From Mameliella sp. CS4 (GTDB lineage Bacteria > Pseudomonadota > Alphaproteobacteria > Rhodobacterales > Rhodobacteraceae): a stretch of DNA of 64,000 nucleotides. Location of the stretch: NCBI RefSeq assembly GCF_019392335.1, contig NZ_JAHXRQ010000022.1, forward strand, positions 1-64,000, given 5' to 3'. The notes below the pieces were generated by a model that had not been told where the DNA came from, made no database searches, and saw nothing but the letters and a program-made list of their open reading frames with translations. Positions 18,578-27,039 of this stretch are shown in pieces. How positions within the stretch are numbered: position 1 is the stretch's first letter; every line of letters begins with the position of its first letter. Both the position numbers and the translations under genes were made by a program.

Positions 18578-19441
18578 TCAGATCGCGGCCTTGCGGCTCT
18601 CGTCCAGGTAAATCTCGCGCAAGCGCAAGGCGCGCTGTCCCGGCGTACCATCGCCCAGCGCCACGCCGTCGATCTCGACCACCGGCATCACGAAGGTCGA
18701 GGCGGAGGTTATGAAAGCCTCATCGGCGCCCTGCGCTTCCTCGATGGTGAAATTGCGCTCTTCGACCTCCATCTGCGCCTCTTTCGCAAAGCGCAGGACG
18801 GCAGCGCGGGTGATCCCGTGCAGGATGTCATTGGACAGCGCCCGGGTGACGATCTTGTTGCCCTTGATGAAATAGGCGTTGTTCGATGTCCCCTCGGTCA
18901 CGAAACCGTCCTCGACCATCCAGGCGTCATCCGCTCCGGCCTTCTTGGCCATCATCTTGCCCATAGATGGATAGAGCAGCTGCACCGTCTTGATATCGCG
19001 GCGGCCCCAGCGGGCATCCTCGATCGAGATCACCTTGATGCCGGTCTTCGCTGCCGGGCTTTCCGCCAGGCCGGGCTTGTTCTGGGTGAACAGGACGATG
19101 GTCGGCGGCGTGGTTTCCGGGTCGGGAAAGACGAAATCGCGGTCGTCCGGGGCGCCCCGCGTGATCTGCAGATAAACCAGCCCGTCGACGATCCCGTTCT
19201 GCTCCACCAGGTCGCGGTGGATCTGCAGCAGCTCCTCGGGTGTGACCGGGCTGTCCATTTCCAATTCGTCCAGCGAACGCTGCAGCCGTTTCGCGTGGCC
19301 CTCGAAATCGATCAGTTTGCCGCCCAGGACAGAGGTCACCTCATAGACGCCATCGGCCATCAGAAAGGCCCGGTCGAAGATAGAGACCTTGGCCTCGGTC
19401 TCGGGCAGGTAGTCTCCATTGACATAGACGGTACGGGTCAT
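18578..19441 (-). CDS. D-amino-acid aminotransferase (class IV PLP enzyme)
   Basis: A 287-residue class IV aminotransferase. The N-terminus M-T-R-T-V-Y-V-N-G-D-Y and F-D-R-A-F-L-M-A-D-G-V-Y-E-V match D-alanine transaminases; the PLP lysine is Lys151 in R-R-D-I-K-T-V-Q-L-L, and the phosphate-binding G-F-V-T-E-G-T-S-N-N is present. It would exchange amino groups between D-amino acids and 2-oxo acids. The adjacent dgcA-dgcN genes act on D-glutamate, so the three may serve turnover of peptidoglycan-derived D-amino acids (inference). I chose the start at 19439-19441; the upstream frame is not conserved-looking. Confidence 0.9.
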   Translation of the reverse strand: MTRTVYVNGDYLPETEAKVSIFDRAFLMADGVYEVTSVLGGKLIDFEGHAKRLQRSLDELEMDSPVTPEELLQIHRDLVEQNGIVDGLVYLQITRGAPDDRDFVFPDPETTPPTIVLFTQNKPGLAESPAAKTGIKVISIEDARWGRRDIKTVQLLYPSMGKMMAKKAGADDAWMVEDGFVTEGTSNNAYFIKGNKIVTRALSNDILHGITRAAVLRFAKEAQMEVEERNFTIEEAQGADEAFITSASTFVMPVVEIDGVALGDGTPGQRALRLREIYLDESRKAAI

Positions 19442-19807
19442 CAGCGTGGTCCTTGAAACTGTTATGGGTCTTGTAGGCAGGCGGCTTGCGGGCCGCAAGT
19501 GTCGCGGTTCCTTTGGCGCCCGGCCTGCCATCCTTTGGAACGATTCCAAAGGTGAAACCGACGATCCGGACAAGGCGGCGACGCCGGTCGTACTGTGGCA
19601 CATGGTCAAATTCGTCGTGATACGCGTGCCGGGGTCAGGCCCGCCCGCACTGGCTGGCGCGCCAAATCGCTTTGCCACGAAATAGGCCGCGCTCGCGCGG
19701 ATCGAAGAGGTCGAAAAGGATCACCGCAAGGCACATCACATCTGTCTCGACGTGATCCGGGTCCAAGAGCCTTTGCAGGACAATCTGACCCGCCTGGGCG
19801 TCCTGGC
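19442..19807. other. Intergenic stretch with a possible gene remnant
   Basis: No convincing gene lies between dgcA and the aminotransferase. On the plus strand, 19686-19811 is an open frame without a start codon, directly after a TAG, encoding a plausible helical tail (A-R-I-E-E-V-E-K-D-H-R-K-A-H-H-I-C-L-D-V). It could be the 3' remnant of a lost gene; I do not recognise the family. The promoter of the aminotransferase must lie in the left part. Confidence 0.35.
19532..19552. promoter_or_regulatory. Perfect inverted repeat upstream of the aminotransferase
   Basis: Arms CCTTTGGAA and TTCCAAAGG are separated by three bases, about 90 bases upstream of the aminotransferase start. There is no T-run on either side, so it looks like an operator rather than a terminator. 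The regulator is unknown. Confidence 0.45.
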
Positions 19808-20773
19808 CTAACCCCACAGCCTCTGCGGTGGCGGATGCACCCCCCTCTCGTCGAACTGCAACGGCGTTTCGCGGTCCTCCGCCAGCAACAAAGGTCCGTC
19901 CAGGTCGGTGACAAGCGCCCCCTGGGCCACCAGAACCGCCGGCGCCATCGCCAGCGATGAGCCGACCATGCAGCCCACCATGACATCATACCCCTCTGCC
20001 AATGCCGCGTCGCGCAGGGCTAGCGCCTCGGTCAGGCCGCCGGTCTTGTCCAGCTTGATATTCACCACGTCGTACTTGCCCTTGAGCGCGGGCAAAGAGG
20101 CACGGTCATGACAGCTTTCGTCGGCGCAGACGGGCACCGGGCGCTCCATCCCGATCAGCGCCTCGTCCTCGCCCGCAGGCAGCGGTTGCTCGACCAGCGC
20201 CACCCCCAGCCGCACCAGGTGCGGCGCAAGATCGGCGTAGACCTCGGCGCTCCAGCCTTCGTTGGCATCGACGATGATCCGCGCCTCCGGCGCGCCACGG
20301 CGCACCGCCTCCAGCCGGGGCATGTCATCGGCCGTACCCAGCTTGATCTTCAGCAGGGGCCGCGCAGCGTGTTTGCGCGCCGATGCCTCCATGTTCTCGG
20401 GCGTGTCCAGCGACAGGGTATAGGCGGTGATTTCCGGTCCCGGCTTCGCCAGACCGGCCAGCTCCCACACCCGTTGCCCGGCGGCCTTGGCCTCCAGATC
20501 CCAAAGCGCGCAATCCACCGCGTTGCGCGCCGCCCCGGCAGGCAGAGCCTCTTGCAGCGCCATGCGGGAAATCCCCGAGGGCAGGGCCTCGATCTCGGCG
20601 GTCACACTGTCCAGCGTTTCATCGTAGCGGGCGTAGGGCACGCATTCGCCCCATCCCATGACCTTGCCGCGCGTGACCCGCACGGTCAGAACCTGCGCCT
20701 CGGTCCGGCTGCCACGTGAAATGGTAAAGGCCTCGGCCAGCCGGAACACATCCCGTGAAACACTGATTGTCAT
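19808..20773 (-). CDS. dgcA: N-acetyl-D-glutamate racemase / dipeptide epimerase-like enolase-superfamily enzyme DgcA
   Basis: A 321-residue enolase-superfamily enzyme. I chose ATG 20771-20773, preceded by GGGAGG. Superfamily residues are visible: the catalytic K-I-K-L-G pair, metal ligands in I-V-D-A-N-E-G-W and V-E-Q-P-L-P, and the second lysine in V-N-I-K-L-D-K-T-G-G. It belongs with L-Ala-D/L-Glu epimerases. Pairing with a DUF1611 gene (dgcN) just upstream matches the D-glutamate catabolic pair described in marine proteobacteria, where DgcN acetylates D-glutamate and DgcA racemises the product. Dipeptide epimerisation in murein recycling is the alternative. Confidence 0.85.
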   Translation of the reverse strand: MTISVSRDVFRLAEAFTISRGSRTEAQVLTVRVTRGKVMGWGECVPYARYDETLDSVTAEIEALPSGISRMALQEALPAGAARNAVDCALWDLEAKAAGQRVWELAGLAKPGPEITAYTLSLDTPENMEASARKHAARPLLKIKLGTADDMPRLEAVRRGAPEARIIVDANEGWSAEVYADLAPHLVRLGVALVEQPLPAGEDEALIGMERPVPVCADESCHDRASLPALKGKYDVVNIKLDKTGGLTEALALRDAALAEGYDVMVGCMVGSSLAMAPAVLVAQGALVTDLDGPLLLAEDRETPLQFDERGVHPPPQRLWG

Positions 20774-20787
20774 GCCCGTCCTCCCTG

Positions 20788-20924
20788 CTTCTTCTTGGTT
20801 CAAATACCCCGGGTCCGCAATTGGCCACCCCAGGGCGACGCATCAATGGATGCGCCCCAAGGGACGGCGGGCGGGGCGTCTTTCGCGCCCAAGGCGCGAA
20901 ACAGCGTCCGGCCGCAGGCCGGAC
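20788..20924. repeat. Composite intergenic hairpin element between dgcN and dgcA
   Basis: Within 140 bases lie a purine/pyrimidine-biased motif (minus strand: CCCGGGGTATTTGAACC followed by AAGAAGAAG, 20788-20813), an imperfect GACGCATC/GATGCGCC hairpin, a perfect 9-bp hairpin TTTCGCGCC/GGCGCGAAA (20881-20901) and a perfect 8-bp hairpin GTCCGGCC/GGCCGGAC (20906-20924). A related CCCGG-GTATTT motif recurs at 54304-54332. I associate such boilerplate with intergenic regions of Rhodobacterales; its role (transcript end, mRNA processing) is not known. Confidence 0.55.
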
Positions 20925-20933
20925 CGCCCGATG

Positions 20934-21935
20934 TCAGAGCGCGGCCAGCGCCTCGGCCAGCCGGTCGGCGCCGTGGCGGAACGGGTCCACGGTCGGCAGG
21001 CCAAGCCGGGCTTCGACCTCTTCGCAATAACGCACCGCCTCGTCCTCGCCCATGTGCTGCGTGTTGATCGACACGCCGACCACCTGGCAGCCGGGATTGG
21101 CGACCTTCGCCAGCGACATCGACAGGTCCCGCACCTCTTCCAGCGTGGGCAGGCCATAGTCCGGCAGACCGCGCATATGGGTGCGCGTCGGCTCGTGGCA
21201 CAGGATCAGCGCGTCGGGCTGGCCGCCGTGGATCAGCGCCATCGTCACGCCGGAGAACGAGACGTGGAACAGGCTGCCCTGTCCCTCGATCACGTCCCAG
21301 TGGTCGGGATCGTTGTCGGGCGTCAGCCATTCGATGCTGCCGGCCATGAAATCCGCCACAACCGCGTCCAGCGGCACGCCGTCGCCGGTGATCAGGATAC
21401 CGGTCTGGCCCGTGGCGCGGAAGGTCGATTTCATGCCCCGGTCGCGCATCGCCTTGTCCAGCGCCAGCGTGGTATACATCTTGCCCACCGAACAATCGGT
21501 GCCCACCGCCAGCACCCGCTTGCCGCCGCGCTTCTTGCCATCGGCAATCGGATAGTCGACCTCGGGCACCCGCACGTCGTGCAGAGCGCGGCCCGTGGCC
21601 TCGGCCACAGCCTTCAGGTCGGGCTCGTCACGCAGCAGGTTGTGCAGTCCCGAGGCGAGGTCAAAGCCCTCTTCCAGCGCCTCGACCAGCACCTTCTTCC
21701 AGACCTGGCTGATCTTGCCACCCCGGTTGGCCACGCCGATCACCAAGGTCTTGGCCCCCGCATCCTTGGCCGCCGCAAGGTCCATGTCCGGCAGGCCCAG
21801 GTCGGCCTTGCAACCGTCCAGGCGCAATTGGCCGACGCAGTTTTCGGGCCGCCAGTCGCGGATTCCCTGGGCCACCTTGGCCGCCAGCGGGTCGGGCGCA
21901 TCGCCCAGGAACAGCAGATAGGGTGTCTCGATCAT
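20934..21935 (-). CDS. dgcN: D-glutamate N-acetyltransferase DgcN (DUF1611 family)
   Basis: A 333-residue protein; ATG 21933-21935 is preceded by GGAGG at good spacing. A Rossmann-like N-terminal domain (residues 1-130) is followed by a P-loop-type domain with V-G-T-D-C-S-V-G-K-M-Y-T-T and later G-Q-G-S-L-F-H, as in the DUF1611 family. DgcN has been reported to N-acetylate D-glutamate using acetyl-CoA. It lies upstream of dgcA on the same strand with a 160-base hairpin-rich gap. The specific function rests on the family and the pairing. Confidence 0.85.
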   Translation of the reverse strand: MIETPYLLFLGDAPDPLAAKVAQGIRDWRPENCVGQLRLDGCKADLGLPDMDLAAAKDAGAKTLVIGVANRGGKISQVWKKVLVEALEEGFDLASGLHNLLRDEPDLKAVAEATGRALHDVRVPEVDYPIADGKKRGGKRVLAVGTDCSVGKMYTTLALDKAMRDRGMKSTFRATGQTGILITGDGVPLDAVVADFMAGSIEWLTPDNDPDHWDVIEGQGSLFHVSFSGVTMALIHGGQPDALILCHEPTRTHMRGLPDYGLPTLEEVRDLSMSLAKVANPGCQVVGVSINTQHMGEDEAVRYCEEVEARLGLPTVDPFRHGADRLAEALAAL

Positions 21936-22176
21936 GGACGCCTCCGAAGTCAGAATTTGCCCGACCATGCCTGAGTCGTTGCCGAACTGCCTTGCGTTCC
22001 TGCGCCAATTTGCGGAAATCTTCGACGTTTCTTGCGCATTCTGGGAAAACTGCCGAAGAATCGTGCATCAAGGCAGGAATGCCGCCCTGCAGCGAAATTC
22101 CCTTGCAGAGTGCTGCGCAGTTTTATAACCCGCATACCGAGGTATACGCAATTTTCTGACCGAAAGGCCCTGCCCC

Positions 22177-23136
22177 ATGTCCTTCCGCATCCAGCCTGCC
22201 GCCCCTGCCCGCCCCAACCGCTGCCAGCTGTTCGGCCCCGGCTCGCGCCCGGCGATCTTTGAAAAAATGGCAGGCTCGGCGGCCGATGTCATCAACCTCG
22301 ACCTCGAGGATTCCGTGGCCCCCACCGACAAGGACAGCGCGCGCGCCAATGTCATCAAGGCCATCGGCGAGGTTGACTGGGGCAACAAGACCCTGTCCGT
22401 CCGCATCAACGGGCTGGACACGCCCTATTGGTACCGCGACGTCGTGGACCTGCTGGAACAGGCCTCTGAACGGTTGGACCAGATCATGATTCCCAAGGTC
22501 GGCTGCGCCGGGGACATCTATGCCGTCGACGCGCTGGTGACGGCGGTGGAACGCGCCAAAGGCCGGACCAAGCCGATCAAGTTCGAAGTCATCATCGAAA
22601 GCGCCGCCGGCATCGCCCATGTCGAAGAGATCGCCGCCGCCTCGCCACGGCTGGAGGCGATGAGCCTCGGCGCCGCCGATTTCGCTGCCTCGATGGGCAT
22701 GGCGACCACCGGCATCGGCGGCACGCAGGAAAACTACTACATGATCCGCGAGGGGCAAAAGCACTGGTCGGATCCCTGGCACTGGGCCCAGGCCGCGATT
22801 GTCGCCGCCTGCCGCACCCACGGCGTGCTGCCCGTGGACGGACCCTTCGGAGATTTCAGCGATGACGAGGGCTTCCGCGCGCAGGCGCTGCGCTCGGCCA
22901 CGCTGGGCATGGTCGGCAAATGGGCGATCCATCCGAAACAGGTGGCGCTGGCCAACGCGGTCTTTACCCCCACCGAAGAGGCCGTGACCGAAGCGCGCGA
23001 GATCCTCGCCGCGATGGAAGAAGCCAAGGCCAAGGGCGAAGGCGCCACGGTCTACAAGGGCCGGCTGGTCGACATCGCCTCGATCAAGCAGGCCGAGGTG
23101 ATCGTGCGCCAGTCCGAGATGATCGCCGCCAATTGA
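22177..23136 (+). CDS. mcl1: L-malyl-CoA/beta-methylmalyl-CoA lyase
   Basis: A 319-residue CitE-like TIM-barrel lyase. The family blocks are N-R-C-Q-L-F-G-P-G-S-R-P-A-I-F-E-K, I-N-L-D-L-E-D-S-V-A-P (metal-binding acidic residues), R-I-N-G-L-D-T and A-I-H-P-K-Q. In Rhodobacter this enzyme cleaves beta-methylmalyl-CoA to propionyl-CoA plus glyoxylate, and L-malyl-CoA, in the ethylmalonyl-CoA pathway for acetyl-CoA assimilation. Another pathway gene, mcd, is at 33879. It is divergent from dgcN with a 241-base promoter region that contains a small ATACC-GA-GGTAT palindrome at 22134-22145. Confidence 0.93.
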   Translation: MSFRIQPAAPARPNRCQLFGPGSRPAIFEKMAGSAADVINLDLEDSVAPTDKDSARANVIKAIGEVDWGNKTLSVRINGLDTPYWYRDVVDLLEQASERLDQIMIPKVGCAGDIYAVDALVTAVERAKGRTKPIKFEVIIESAAGIAHVEEIAAASPRLEAMSLGAADFAASMGMATTGIGGTQENYYMIREGQKHWSDPWHWAQAAIVAACRTHGVLPVDGPFGDFSDDEGFRAQALRSATLGMVGKWAIHPKQVALANAVFTPTEEAVTEAREILAAMEEAKAKGEGATVYKGRLVDIASIKQAEVIVRQSEMIAAN

Positions 23137-23165
23137 CCTGTCGGGCCGGGCTTGTGCGCCCGGCC

Positions 23166-23960
23166 CTACCCTGCCCGGGTCTGGCCCGCCTTGCGCAGAC
23201 GTGTCAGCAAGGCAGTCTTGGCCGCGCTCAGCGCCTCGTCGTCCAGATCAGACCGGTTGAGCGCCAGCAGGTCCGCCGCGGCCTCCGCCGGTTGCACGTT
23301 TTGCCGCGCGAGGGGCCGCAACCCGGCGGATGACACGCCCAGCCGGTCCAGCGCCACGCCCAGCGGCCCCAATGGATCGCCGCCGCAGTCCTCCAATCTC
23401 GTCGACGACACGTCGGCCTGTCCCGCCAGTCGTTCCGCCACCATCGCGACAATGGCGCCCAGGTCTGCCGCGTCGCGAAAGCGGTTGGCAAATTGCTCTG
23501 ACCCCTCTGTCACCCGCTGGCTGCGCAGGAGTTGCCAGTAGAGGCTTTTCAGCCAGGCCTCCGGCGCGCGGGTGGTGAACCAGATCGACAAAGACGGGTT
23601 TGGCAGGTGATCTGAGAGGACCTCGGCCATCTGCCCCAGCAGCTCTGGCGCTGCGGCATAGGTGGTCACGGATTTGCGCCCCGGCAACAAACCGCAGAGA
23701 TGCTCCGAGCTGACAAGCAGCGGACGCGGATCGCCCGGGTCGATGCCCTGGGCAAACTCCGTCACGGCTGCGCGAAATGCCGCGATGCGCTTGGCGTTGG
23801 CGCCCACCGACACGCGACGCGCGGCGAAATTCACCGGCTCGATGTCATGCGGCAGTACCAGGCGCAGGCGTGGCGCCAGGACCGCATGTTCCGCCTCTGC
23901 CCCGCGTTGCAGGCTGGTGGTGCCGGTCTTGTGAAAGCCGGGATGGATCAGTACCCGCAT
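23166..23960 (-). CDS. Sulfotransferase-like P-loop protein
   Basis: A 264-residue protein beginning M-R-V-L-I-H-P-G-F-H-K-T-G-T-T-S-L-Q, a P-loop of the type used by PAPS-dependent sulfotransferases to bind the 5'-phosphosulfate. The second landmark is weak (S-I-W-F-T-T-R-A-P-E-A-W in the position of the 3'-phosphate motif). The acceptor is unknown; related bacterial proteins are often annotated simply as hypothetical or sulfotransferase family. It converges with mcl1 and lies 27 bases from the lrp gene. Confidence 0.65.
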   Translation of the reverse strand: MRVLIHPGFHKTGTTSLQRGAEAEHAVLAPRLRLVLPHDIEPVNFAARRVSVGANAKRIAAFRAAVTEFAQGIDPGDPRPLLVSSEHLCGLLPGRKSVTTYAAAPELLGQMAEVLSDHLPNPSLSIWFTTRAPEAWLKSLYWQLLRSQRVTEGSEQFANRFRDAADLGAIVAMVAERLAGQADVSSTRLEDCGGDPLGPLGVALDRLGVSSAGLRPLARQNVQPAEAAADLLALNRSDLDDEALSAAKTALLTRLRKAGQTRAG

Positions 23961-23987
23961 GGCCCCTCCTGTCTGCCCGAAAAACGC

Positions 23988-24449
23988 TCAGGCCCGCTCA
24001 TCCTTGGGAGACCCCATGACAACATAGGATGTCAGTGTGCGGACCTGCGGCAACGCCCCCAGGATGTCGGTATGGAAATGCTTGTAGGCCGCCAGGTCCG
24101 CCACCTCGACCCGTAGCAGGTATTCCACCGGCCCTGTGATGTTGTGACATTCACGCACCTGGGACGCCGCCGCCATCGCCTGTTCAAAGGCCAGCTGCGA
24201 GGGCTTGGTATGCTGGTTCAACCCCACGGTGATATAGGCGGTAAAGCCGATGCCCCGCTTTTCGGCACTGAGCACCGCGCGATAGCCCCGGATCACCCCG
24301 GCCTTTTCCAGCGCCTGCGTGCGGCGCAGGCAGGCCGACGGCGAGAGGCCCACCCGATCTGCGAGGGCCAGGTTGCTCAGCCGCCCGTCGGCGGACAACT
24401 CTCGCAATATCTTGCGATCAATGGCATCCATTTCGATCATTAATTGCAT
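23988..24449 (-). CDS. Lrp/AsnC-family transcriptional regulator
   Basis: A 153-residue regulator: helix-turn-helix M-D-A-I-D-R-K-I-L-R-E-L-S-A-D-G-R-L-S-N-L-A-L-A-D-R-V-G-L-S-P-S-A-C-L-R-R followed by the effector (RAM) domain with C-H-N-I-T-G-P-V-E-Y-L-L-R-V. Starts at 24449, 24437 or 24425 are possible. It is divergent from a LysE-type exporter with only 63 bases between, the classic arrangement of an Lrp-like regulator controlling amino-acid export. Confidence 0.93.
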   Translation of the reverse strand: MQLMIEMDAIDRKILRELSADGRLSNLALADRVGLSPSACLRRTQALEKAGVIRGYRAVLSAEKRGIGFTAYITVGLNQHTKPSQLAFEQAMAAASQVRECHNITGPVEYLLRVEVADLAAYKHFHTDILGALPQVRTLTSYVVMGSPKDERA

Positions 24450-24512
24450 GCTTACCCGATACGCGCCGCAGTTCGCAACAAAATCGCACGCAGATACCGT
24501 AAGAATTGCGCC

Positions 24513-25106
24513 ATGACACTCGAGTTGTTCCTTGCCCTTGCGCTTTTTGCCGCCGCCACCGTGTTCTCACCCGGACCGAACAACCTGATGCTGATGACAT
24601 CCGGGGCGAATTTCGGCCTGCGCCGGACCCTGCCCCACCTGGCGGGTGTGGCCTATGGGTTTCCTCTGATGATCCTGCCGGTGGGCCTGGGCGTGATGCA
24701 GATCTTCGAGATCTGGCCCTTTGCCAACACGCTGCTCAAGGTCGTCTCGATCCTTTACCTGCTGTGGCTGGCCTGGAAGATCGCCAACCAGGCGGCACCG
24801 GGAGCGGCGGGTAGCAATGCCCGGCCGCTCAGCTTCTTGCAGGCGGCGGCCTTTCAGTGGGTCAACCCCAAGGCCTGGTCGATGGCCCTGGGCGCGATCA
24901 CGCTTTATGCCGCCAGCCGCGACCTTGTCGCCGTGGCCTGGGTCTCTGGCACCTATGCGGTGATCGGCACCGTCTCTGCCGTGACCTGGACGGTCCTTGG
25001 CACCGGCCTGCGCCGCTGGCTGGACAAACCTGGACGGCTGCGCCTGTTCAACTGGAGCATGGCGGCGATCCTGCTGGCCGCGATGGTGCCGGTGCTGTTC
25101 GGCTGA
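24513..25106 (+). CDS. LysE/RhtB-family amino-acid exporter
   Basis: A 197-residue inner-membrane protein with about six hydrophobic segments. The signature F-S-P-G-P-N-N-L-M-L-M-T-S-G-A-N-F-G lies near residue 22 and F-Q-W-V-N-P-K-A-W-S-M-A-L-G near residue 115, both typical of LysE/RhtB exporters. The start ATG 24513 gives the usual N-terminus (M-T-L-E-L-F-L-A-L). Probably controlled by the divergent Lrp-like regulator; the amino acid exported cannot be told. Confidence 0.93.
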   Translation: MTLELFLALALFAAATVFSPGPNNLMLMTSGANFGLRRTLPHLAGVAYGFPLMILPVGLGVMQIFEIWPFANTLLKVVSILYLLWLAWKIANQAAPGAAGSNARPLSFLQAAAFQWVNPKAWSMALGAITLYAASRDLVAVAWVSGTYAVIGTVSAVTWTVLGTGLRRWLDKPGRLRLFNWSMAAILLAAMVPVLFG

Positions 25107-25108
25107 CG

Positions 25109-25966
25109 TCAGCCCAGCAGGGGCACATGGATTTCGGTCAGCAGCGCCTCTGGCGGCGTATCGGTGGGATCGTTCAAGTAGACCTCGAACGAGGGGCTGT
25201 CCGCAGGCATCCGACCGGATTCGGGCAGCGCCACGCCATAGGCATGGTCCCAGGCCGCCGGCAAGCCCGCATAAGCCCCCTTGAAGGTCAGAACGAGGCG
25301 ATCGCCGTCCGGCAGGGGAATGTCCTGCAGGTCCTCGGGCATGGCAAAATCCGCCTCCACCAGGATGCCCGCGGCGCTGCGCAGGTCCGGCTCTGGCGTG
25401 TCCGCGGGCGAGTCGTAGTAGATGGCGGCCATACCGCGCGCCTGCGGCCACAGCCTCCTGGCTGAGAAAATCGCGGCCAGTTCGGTAAAGGCGCGGGCAA
25501 TCTGGTGATAGTCGCCCTTGTGCGGCAGCGCCGCCAGACGCGCGGGCGCGCAGATGCGGATTTCAACGGGGTACATGGCGGGGTCTCCTTTGCGCAGGGT
25601 CAAGGTCATGCGGTCAGCCTGTCCGGCGGTACGGAAAGCCAGGGGCGTGATGCCGTAATGCGCCTTGAAGGCACGGTTGAAGCTCTGGGCGTTGGCATAA
25701 CCCACGCGGGCGGCGATCAGCTCCACCGGCTCTGCCCCCTGCACCAGCCATTTGCCGGCGCGGTGCAGGCGCAGGCGGCGCACGGCCTGCGCCACCGTCT
25801 CGCCCGTCATCGCGACGTAGACCCGGTGAAAGTGGAACCGCGACATCGCCGCCACATCCGCCAGCGCATCAAGCGAAAGGTCGCCGTCTGGCGTGTCAAC
25901 GATGTGGCGCATGACGCGGCGGATACGGGCCTCATATGCGGTGGCGGGGTGGTCTTGTCGGGTCAT
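25109..25966 (-). CDS. AraC-family regulator with C-terminal GyrI-like effector domain
   Basis: A 285-residue regulator with the DNA-binding domain at the N-terminus (residues 10-115: L-A-D-V-A-A-M-S-R-F-H-F-H-R-V-Y and I-A-A-R-V-G-Y-A-N-A-Q-S-F-N-R-A-F-K) and a GyrI/BmrR-like small-molecule domain after residue 130 (P-V-E-I-R, L-P-H-K-G-D-Y, Y-Y-D-S-P). This is the Rob/SbmC layout, usually responding to hydrophobic compounds. It converges with the exporter gene two bases away and is divergent from accA. Confidence 0.92.
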   Translation of the reverse strand: MTRQDHPATAYEARIRRVMRHIVDTPDGDLSLDALADVAAMSRFHFHRVYVAMTGETVAQAVRRLRLHRAGKWLVQGAEPVELIAARVGYANAQSFNRAFKAHYGITPLAFRTAGQADRMTLTLRKGDPAMYPVEIRICAPARLAALPHKGDYHQIARAFTELAAIFSARRLWPQARGMAAIYYDSPADTPEPDLRSAAGILVEADFAMPEDLQDIPLPDGDRLVLTFKGAYAGLPAAWDHAYGVALPESGRMPADSPSFEVYLNDPTDTPPEALLTEIHVPLLG

Positions 25967-26076
25967 TGCGGTTGTCCTTTGTCTGCCAAGACCCTAGACG
26001 GGCCAGTTGCGACAAATCTTGCTTTATTGCATCCCGCGCGCGGCGAGGCCATATAGCGCCCTGCAAGGAGACCCGG

Positions 26077-27039
26077 ATGACTCATTACCTCGACTTCGAA
26101 AAACCCCTGGCCGAAATCGAAGGCAAGGCCGAAGAGCTGCGCCGCATGGCGCGTGACAACGAGGAAATGGACGTCGCGGCAGAGGCTGCCGGGCTCGACC
26201 GCAAGGCCGAGACCCTTCTCAAGGATCTCTATGCCAAGCTGACGCCCTGGCGGAAATGCCAAGTCGCGCGCCATCCTGACCGGCCACATTGCAAGGACTA
26301 TGTCGAGGCGCTGTTCACCGAGTTCACGCCGCTGGCCGGGGATCGCGGCTTTGCCGACGATCACGCGGTCATGGGCGGCCTGGCGCGGCTGGACGATCGT
26401 CCGGTTGTGGTGATCGGCCATGAAAAGGGCAACGACACCAGCTCGCGCATCACCCACAACTTCGGCATGGCCCGGCCCGAGGGCTATCGCAAGGCGATGC
26501 GTCTGATGGAAATGGCCGACAAGTTCGGCCTGCCCGTGGTCACGCTGGTCGATACCCCCGGCGCCTACCCCGGCAAGGGGGCCGAGGAACGCGGCCAGTC
26601 AGAGGCCATCGCCCGCGCGACCGAGAAGTGCCTGCAGATCGGCGTGCCGTTGGTCACTGTCGTGATCGGCGAGGGCGGGTCGGGTGGCGCCGTCGCCTTT
26701 GCCACCGCCAACCGGGTGGCGATGCTGGAACATGCTGTCTACTCGGTGATCTCGCCCGAGGGGTGCGCCTCGATCCTGTGGAAGGATTCCGACAAGATGC
26801 GCGAGGCCGCCGAGGCGCTGCGCTTGACCGCGCAGGATCTCCATCAACTGGGGGTCTGCGACCGGGTGGTGCCTGAGCCGCTGGGCGGTGCGCACCGCGA
26901 CAGCGAGGCCGCCATCGCCGCCGTGCACAGCGCCATCACCGGCCTTCTGGGCGATCTGGACGGCATGTCGCGCGAGGACCTGATCCGCGCCCGCCGCAAC
27001 AAATTCCTGAACATCGGGTCCAAGGGCCTGGCGGCCTGA
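26077..27039 (+). CDS. accA: Acetyl-CoA carboxylase carboxyltransferase subunit alpha
   Basis: A 320-residue subunit of the acetyl-CoA carboxylase transferase that makes malonyl-CoA for fatty-acid synthesis. ATG 26077 is preceded by AAGGAG. Family blocks: M-T-H-Y-L-D-F-E-K-P-L-A-E-I-E, P-W-R-K-C-Q-V-A-R-H-P-x-R-P, L-V-D-T-P-G-A-Y-P-G-x-G-A-E-E-R-G-Q, G-E-G-G-S-G-G-A and S-V-I-S-P-E-G-C-A-S-I-L-W. Length and domain structure are normal. Monocistronic in appearance. Confidence 0.98.
   Translation: MTHYLDFEKPLAEIEGKAEELRRMARDNEEMDVAAEAAGLDRKAETLLKDLYAKLTPWRKCQVARHPDRPHCKDYVEALFTEFTPLAGDRGFADDHAVMGGLARLDDRPVVVIGHEKGNDTSSRITHNFGMARPEGYRKAMRLMEMADKFGLPVVTLVDTPGAYPGKGAEERGQSEAIARATEKCLQIGVPLVTVVIGEGGSGGAVAFATANRVAMLEHAVYSVISPEGCASILWKDSDKMREAAEALRLTAQDLHQLGVCDRVVPEPLGGAHRDSEAAIAAVHSAITGLLGDLDGMSREDLIRARRNKFLNIGSKGLAA

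Noticed and set aside
16612..18714. 700-codon plus-strand frame
   Set aside because: Antisense to the BON/OmpA gene, with no recognisable motif, while the minus strand encodes clear OmpA motifs.
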